This document shows, piece after piece, positions 60,023-64,000 of a DNA stretch of 64,000 bases. This DNA is from Seminavis robusta (taxonomy: Eukaryota > Bacillariophyta > Bacillariophyceae > Naviculales > Naviculaceae). The notes under the pieces are model-generated. The model was given only the letters and a program-made list of their open reading frames with translations. It was not told the DNA's origin and did not search any database. Position 1 is the stretch's first letter. The number at the start of each line of letters is the position of its first letter. The stretch is taken from assembly GCA_903772945.1 (NCBI GenBank), contig CAICTM010000139.1, positions 1 to 64,000 on the forward strand, in the 5' to 3' direction. The position numbers and the translations under genes are program-made.

Positions 60023-62927
60023 ATATAAGACTGGGCCAATACAAAGGTCGGCAATGGGGCTTCCGGGTCCCCTGGGGAACCCGGATGTGCAAAATCGCAT
60101 TTGAGTCGTTCCTTTAAATTTAACATTTCAGCTATCCATACATGTATATGTTGTATTGATCTGACGTCTGGAAGTTAACGTCGGAAGCAGTCTAAACTAA
60201 CGACAAATCCGGCAACGATCCGATCCAACGGCATTTCGCACTCGGGATAGACTTTTTTTCAGTCCCGCCATCCGTGACTGACCAAATCTGCAAGTCACGA
60301 TTTCGTTTTCGTGTTTCCGGCATGCACAAAAAGGGTCCACGATAGCCAATAGAGTCGACCATGAGCCAAGAAAACACCCCCGACGGCCCCTTTACGCCTA
60401 CTGTGGAGCCCACTAGATTGTTCAGAAGCCCTGTGGTTAAGCTTAGTTCAAAGAAGGCCCATGAGTTGGAAGAAATGCAGGAATGCAACCTCGAAAAGCT
60501 AGTTGAATACGTCCGTGCCGCAATCGAGAAACCATTCTGTTTTGACCTTATCAACAAACCTGGACGCAGAACAACTTGCACATGTCTACAGGATCTCGGA
60601 GAACAGATTGACGATGAAGAGGTAGAGGCCTGTGCCAAGTCGCTGTTCCTTTTCTGCAAGCTGGATTATGCTGAAAGAAAGCGAATGGTCAAGGAATGGA
60701 TTCGTTCTGGCTTGGCGGCACAGCTGATGTTTCAAGGAATGCAGAGGGAAACTACAACCCGAGTGTTCCTTCTACCTGGTTCAACAACAAGATTGATTTG
60801 CAGGAATGCGCTGTGCCAGTTCATTGGCTATGGACAGAAGTCTTGGAAGGGTGTTGTCAAGTTGGTTAAATCAGGGGAGGATCCTGTTCATGGCTTAAAG
60901 AACAAAGTCGGCAACAAACTTAACAGCAAGTCGATGGATCTCTTCCATGTTTTCTTCACTTCAATGAAAGAACACGCCCTTCCCCGTGCAACCAAGATTG
61001 TCAGGACAGAAATGGTGGATGGTGTTAACACTTTGGTTGAGCTTAGGGAAGAAGAGAAAGACATTGTGGAATTGCCATCGTCCATGACCAAGCGTGGGCT
61101 GTACAACCGGTTCATAGCAAACCAAGGATGGAAGATCAAATGGGACAACAAAGGCCGTCTGTTGAAAAAGACAGAGATTCCGGACACAGAACAGAAAGTC
61201 ACGGCTTCTCAGTTGCCATCGTGGAGTTCTTTTCGTCGCTTTTGGAAGTCGGAATATCCCAAGCTGGTTATTCAAAGACCAAGCGCTGATATCTGTGATC
61301 AATGCTACGTCTTTGCCAACAAACACAAGTACTGCGAACACTACAGTCCAAGCGAACTAAACAGGAACAACAAAAAGAAGGGCAAGCACCAGGAAGAAGA
61401 GGAGGACAGAATCTGAAGACGAAATGTTTGAGAAAGCATTGACCATGGTTGATCCCTATGCCCACATCCATGATCGATTCGAGGCCATCAAAGCAATGGA
61501 GGACATCGTGTTGTGCTCTTCAATGCATGTGGAGATGGCGCGACAACAGAGAACTCTGTTCAACTTGAAGAAAGAAGAATCTGTCCGTGACATGGATAAG
61601 CCATGGGATCAGCGAGTGTACACCTTTGTTTGTGACTATGCACAGAATATTGACGTGCCGCACTTTGGACAGGAGCAGCCAGGCGAGACGTACTACCTTT
61701 CCCCATTGTGGGCCTACGTATTCGGTGTTGTCGATTGCTCTTTGTCTCACCTTTATGCATACACTTACCTTGAAGGAGAAGGTCACAAGGGCGGCAACAA
61801 TGTGGCAAGTCTTTTGACCTATCTCTTGATCCAGGAAGATCTTGTGCACGAAGGCCTTATCAGATCCTCTCATCACAACAAGCCGGTGCCAGAGATCAAC
61901 TTCTTCTTCGATAACTGTCCAGGGCAGAACAAAAACAGAATGGTGATTCGCTTGTTGTTGGTATTGGTCAACAGAGGCATCTGTCTAAAGGCCCGTGCAA
62001 CGTTCCTTGTTAAAGGCCACACAAAGAATGACTGCGACCGCATGTTCAACCTGATGAAAAAGGAATACAGAAAGGTGAGGGTGTGTCATGGTTTGTGTTC
62101 GCATGAAAACCTGAAGTTACCAATCGTCTCATCTACACTCCTCTCGTGTGCTTGTTGGTAGGCCAATGTATTCACACCGGAAGAACTCATCGCATGCATG
62201 CGGCATGAGGATGTCTCTCCTATTCGTGTGAAGGCTGAACGGGACTTCTATGACTGGGATAAATACCTCAATACGTACTGGGCTCCAGTGAAGAGAGTGT
62301 CGGAGAACCACTGCTTCGAGGCTGATGCGACAAGGAGCATGCATCATATCTTTGTGAAGCCTTTTGATGGAGCAAGGGAGGAAGCACAGCTGCTTACAAG
62401 GTTGAAGTTGCGTCCGTCGAATTGGAGAAAGGCAGAAAAAGAAGGAAACTTTGATGCCTTCAAGACTCCCATTAACTTGGAAGGCAAACCGGAGAACCTT
62501 ATGCCACCAGGTATTCCAGACATCAAGTGGCAAGAGCTGTACGACAAGTGGAGGCCGTTGGTTCCTCCTCAGAAGAGAACATTAAAGTGGTTCAAGGAGG
62601 ATCCTGGACAGGAGCGACGCGACAAGGTCACCAGGAACTCGAAGAAGGCAAAAGCAGCTAGATCGCAACGCACTGCTACTAAGGTATCTGCTGCGGAATC
62701 AGCTAGCATGGCAACATCAGCAACAAGGAAGACTAGTAGCTAGTTAACAGGTTATGCTAGATTGGCAATATAATGTAAGTTAACGACCATGACATGCTAT
62801 TGTTGCCTCGAACGGTGTGTTTCAAGTGTGTCTAACTTCTTTTGCGTTTATCTCGACTTGGGTATCCCGCGGAAAACCGACGACGGACAGAAAAATGACC
62901 TCCCATCTTATTGGCCCAGTCTTATAT
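60023..62927. mobile_element. DNA-transposon-like unit with perfect 19-bp inverted ends
   Basis: ATATAAGACTGGGCCAATA at 60023-60041 is repeated exactly, inverted, at 62909-62927. The 2.9 kb between them holds one transposase-like gene with short spacers. The inner flanks diverge at once, and no target-site duplication could be settled. A near-perfect palindrome (TCCGGGTCCCC / GGGGAACCCGGA) lies just inside the left end at 60066-60089. The inverted ends may be true terminal repeats or subterminal ones, since the outer border is unclear. Chance for a 19-bp exact match at this spacing is very small. Confidence 0.6.
60361..62743 (+). CDS. DDE-like transposase (DUF7869-type), one intron, one frame change
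   Basis: Blocks: 60361 to about 61405, then 61406-62074, a GTGAGG...GGTAG intron of 87 bases (phase 0), then 62162-62743. The frame changes by one base in the acidic linker near 61400 (QEEEED), so the gene is either lightly damaged or misread there. Domains: a helical N-terminus with an HTH-like region; a zinc-binding C-x2-C...C-x-H element (ICDQCYVFANKHKYCEH, about 61290-61340); then an RNase-H-like core with candidate catalytic acids: Asp in TFVCDYAQN (61634), Asp in NFFFDNCPGQNKNR (61910), and GHTKNDCDRMFNLMKKE (about 62018-62068). The basic C-terminus after the intron is variable. The FDNC-x-GQNKN and GHTK-x-D-x-D-x-x-F pair resembles animal and protist DUF7869 proteins, from memory. Transposition is inferred, not shown. 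Confidence 0.7.
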
Positions 62928-63931
62928 GGAGCCTGCAAGACATCCTGCTTGGTCAGGCTTCAATCTTTCCAGGTGTTGTTCGTTAAAACCCGAAACTGGG
63001 AGGCCCCGGTCTGGCTGGCTGGCCTAGCTATGTATCAACAAATAATCAAAGCGCCGTGGCACTGGATTCGATTCCTATCCGGTCTAACACAACCTCACCA
63101 TCGCTCATCCTTTCCAAACCGCGCTCATGCCAGGAGCACTGGGATTGACTTCTCAAGCTTGACTCGGGTTTTCGTGACAGCGTTTTCGCGGAGGGAACTC
63201 GAGCGAGATTCCTGATTACGATAGATTGGTGCATCTATCTCATGCATTGATCAAAACCAACCCCTGCATGCATGTGGAGCCTGTAAGGGTTAAAATGGCG
63301 CAAATCAAATGAAAAGCGGTGTTGTCGTCCAAGAAGGAAAGCAGATGCCAACGGTCGGGTGGAGCAAGAACAATAGATATGATATACGTAGACCTGCGTC
63401 CAAGTGCTTTGTAGTTTGTGGACTGAAGCCAGAGTTAGTTGAGGTTTCTGTGAGAAACAAGGACTGACTCTGAAGACATCATGCCACTGTGCTACCCATG
63501 AGGATGTAAAGCAAATTAGGCAGGCTTAAATGTTTGCTTGGGTTTGCCGTCGTATGACGTTTGCCAACGGCACGCATCAGCCAATGAGAATGCTCATGAC
63601 TGCCGTGCCAGCTGTTCCTTTGGCTCTTTGGCTCCGGTCGCTACGTCAGGATTTTGAACAGTTTGCACTTTGCTATGATTGGTTGGTGGACCAATCATCG
63701 ACTGACTCCTGTTGTTGTTGATGGGTGGTGGGATCTGTTCTGAATGAATCAGAGAGGAGCACAGAGCTGTCAAGTCAAGGCCAGCTGAGCCAAAGAAAAG
63801 ATCGGTAGAACAATTACAGTACAGGTCATACCAATAAAATTCATTGAGCCAGAGCAGACCTCAACAAACGAAAGAAAGAAAGAAACAATAGAGTGGAAAA
63901 AGACGAGAAGAAGAAACCAAGATCACCAGCA
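62928..63931. other. 1-kb spacer upstream of the right-edge gene
   Basis: No gene seen before 63932. The CCAAT palindrome at 63676-63697 is listed. A plus-strand frame at 63530-63721 lacks a domain and overlaps it. AGAAAGAAAGAAACAA near 63870-63886 is a short purine run likely in the 5' leader. Confidence 0.45.
63676..63697. promoter_or_regulatory. inverted CCAAT palindrome (TGATTGGT / ACCAATCA)
   Basis: Two perfect 8-bp arms with TGGTGG between them, each containing a CCAAT box core, about 235 bases upstream of the ATG at 63932. CCAAT boxes bind NF-Y-type factors in eukaryotes. Assignment to this promoter is by position only. Confidence 0.35.
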
Positions 63932-64000
63932 ATGAGGAGACCGTTTGAATGTTTTTCGTTGCTGGCGTTGGCTGCAACGACACAACTGCAGTCGAGCGCA
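63932..64000 (+). CDS. start of a probably secreted protein, cut by the window edge
   Basis: The frame is open from the ATG at 63932 to the last base, 23 codons. It encodes a short basic start (MRRPFECF) and a hydrophobic core (SLLALAATT) then QLQSSA, the shape of a signal peptide. It could also be the first part of a plastid presequence, but the cleavage region lies outside. Nothing can be said about the product. Confidence 0.35.
   Translation, partial: MRRPFECFSLLALAATTQLQSSA

Noticed and set aside
1-64000. tRNA and rRNA genes
   Set aside because: I looked by eye for GGTTCGANTCC-type B boxes with a matching acceptor stem and for conserved rRNA cores, and found none. A covariance-model scan would be needed to exclude a tRNA.

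Overview
The window looks like nuclear DNA of a pennate (raphid) diatom. I infer this from four things. One protein has a bipartite plastid presequence with an SSA|F cleavage motif. Introns are sparse, short and GT-AG. Several protein families are known to me only from diatom-like genomes. The spacers are full of CTAGCTAG and TACCGGTA palindromes. Genes are monocistronic, on both strands, mostly intronless and separated by 0.3-4 kb of spacer. No rRNA, tRNA, CRISPR array or bacterial operon was seen.

Left third (1-20 kb): a worn retroelement edge with a gag-like part (1-2.8 kb), then a two-lobed aspartic protease (3.9-5.1 kb). Next is a cluster of four SnoaL/NTF2-fold genes (6.1-12.3 kb); one has an in-frame stop, and three carry GGTCAAA/TTTGACC motifs upstream. 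A small Ser-rich basic protein (14.4 kb) and a plastid-targeted NAD(P)-binding Rossmann protein with one intron (18.5-19.7 kb) follow.

Middle (20-50 kb): two unrecognised families are interleaved here. One is a pair of membrane-anchored paralogues (20.9 and 29.7 kb). The other is an LRR-like family of three: broken at 27-28.5 kb, intact at 34.6 and 48.2 kb, with signs of recent gene conversion between the first two. Between them lie a six-exon CAMK-type kinase with a 16-nt micro-exon, a secreted Cys-rich protein with a hedgehog-type Hint domain and two C-terminal membrane segments, two proteins of unknown function (36.5 and 40.7 kb) and S-adenosylmethionine synthetase (38.5-39.9 kb). A second SnoaL/NTF2 cluster (42.8-46.9 kb) has two intact copies and one broken copy, giving seven copies in the window. 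Non-genic structures include two strong inverted repeats at 22.1-22.4 kb and a CCGACATT-rich repeat field at 28.9-29.3 kb.

Right end (51.8-64 kb): a 7.5-kb uninterrupted reading frame encodes a 2505-residue protein. It has nine acidic repeats, BspA-type LRRs, ankyrin-like repeats, an EF-hand-like segment, a divergent kinase domain, coiled coils and a PH domain. A DNA-transposon-like unit with perfect 19-bp inverted ends follows (60.0-62.9 kb). The first 23 codons of a probably secreted protein run off the right edge.

Functions are firm for SAM synthetase, the CAMK kinase and the Hint domain; good at fold level for the aspartic protease, Rossmann, SnoaL, LRR, kinase and PH calls; unknown for the rest. 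Everything rests on reading the sequence. No database search was run.
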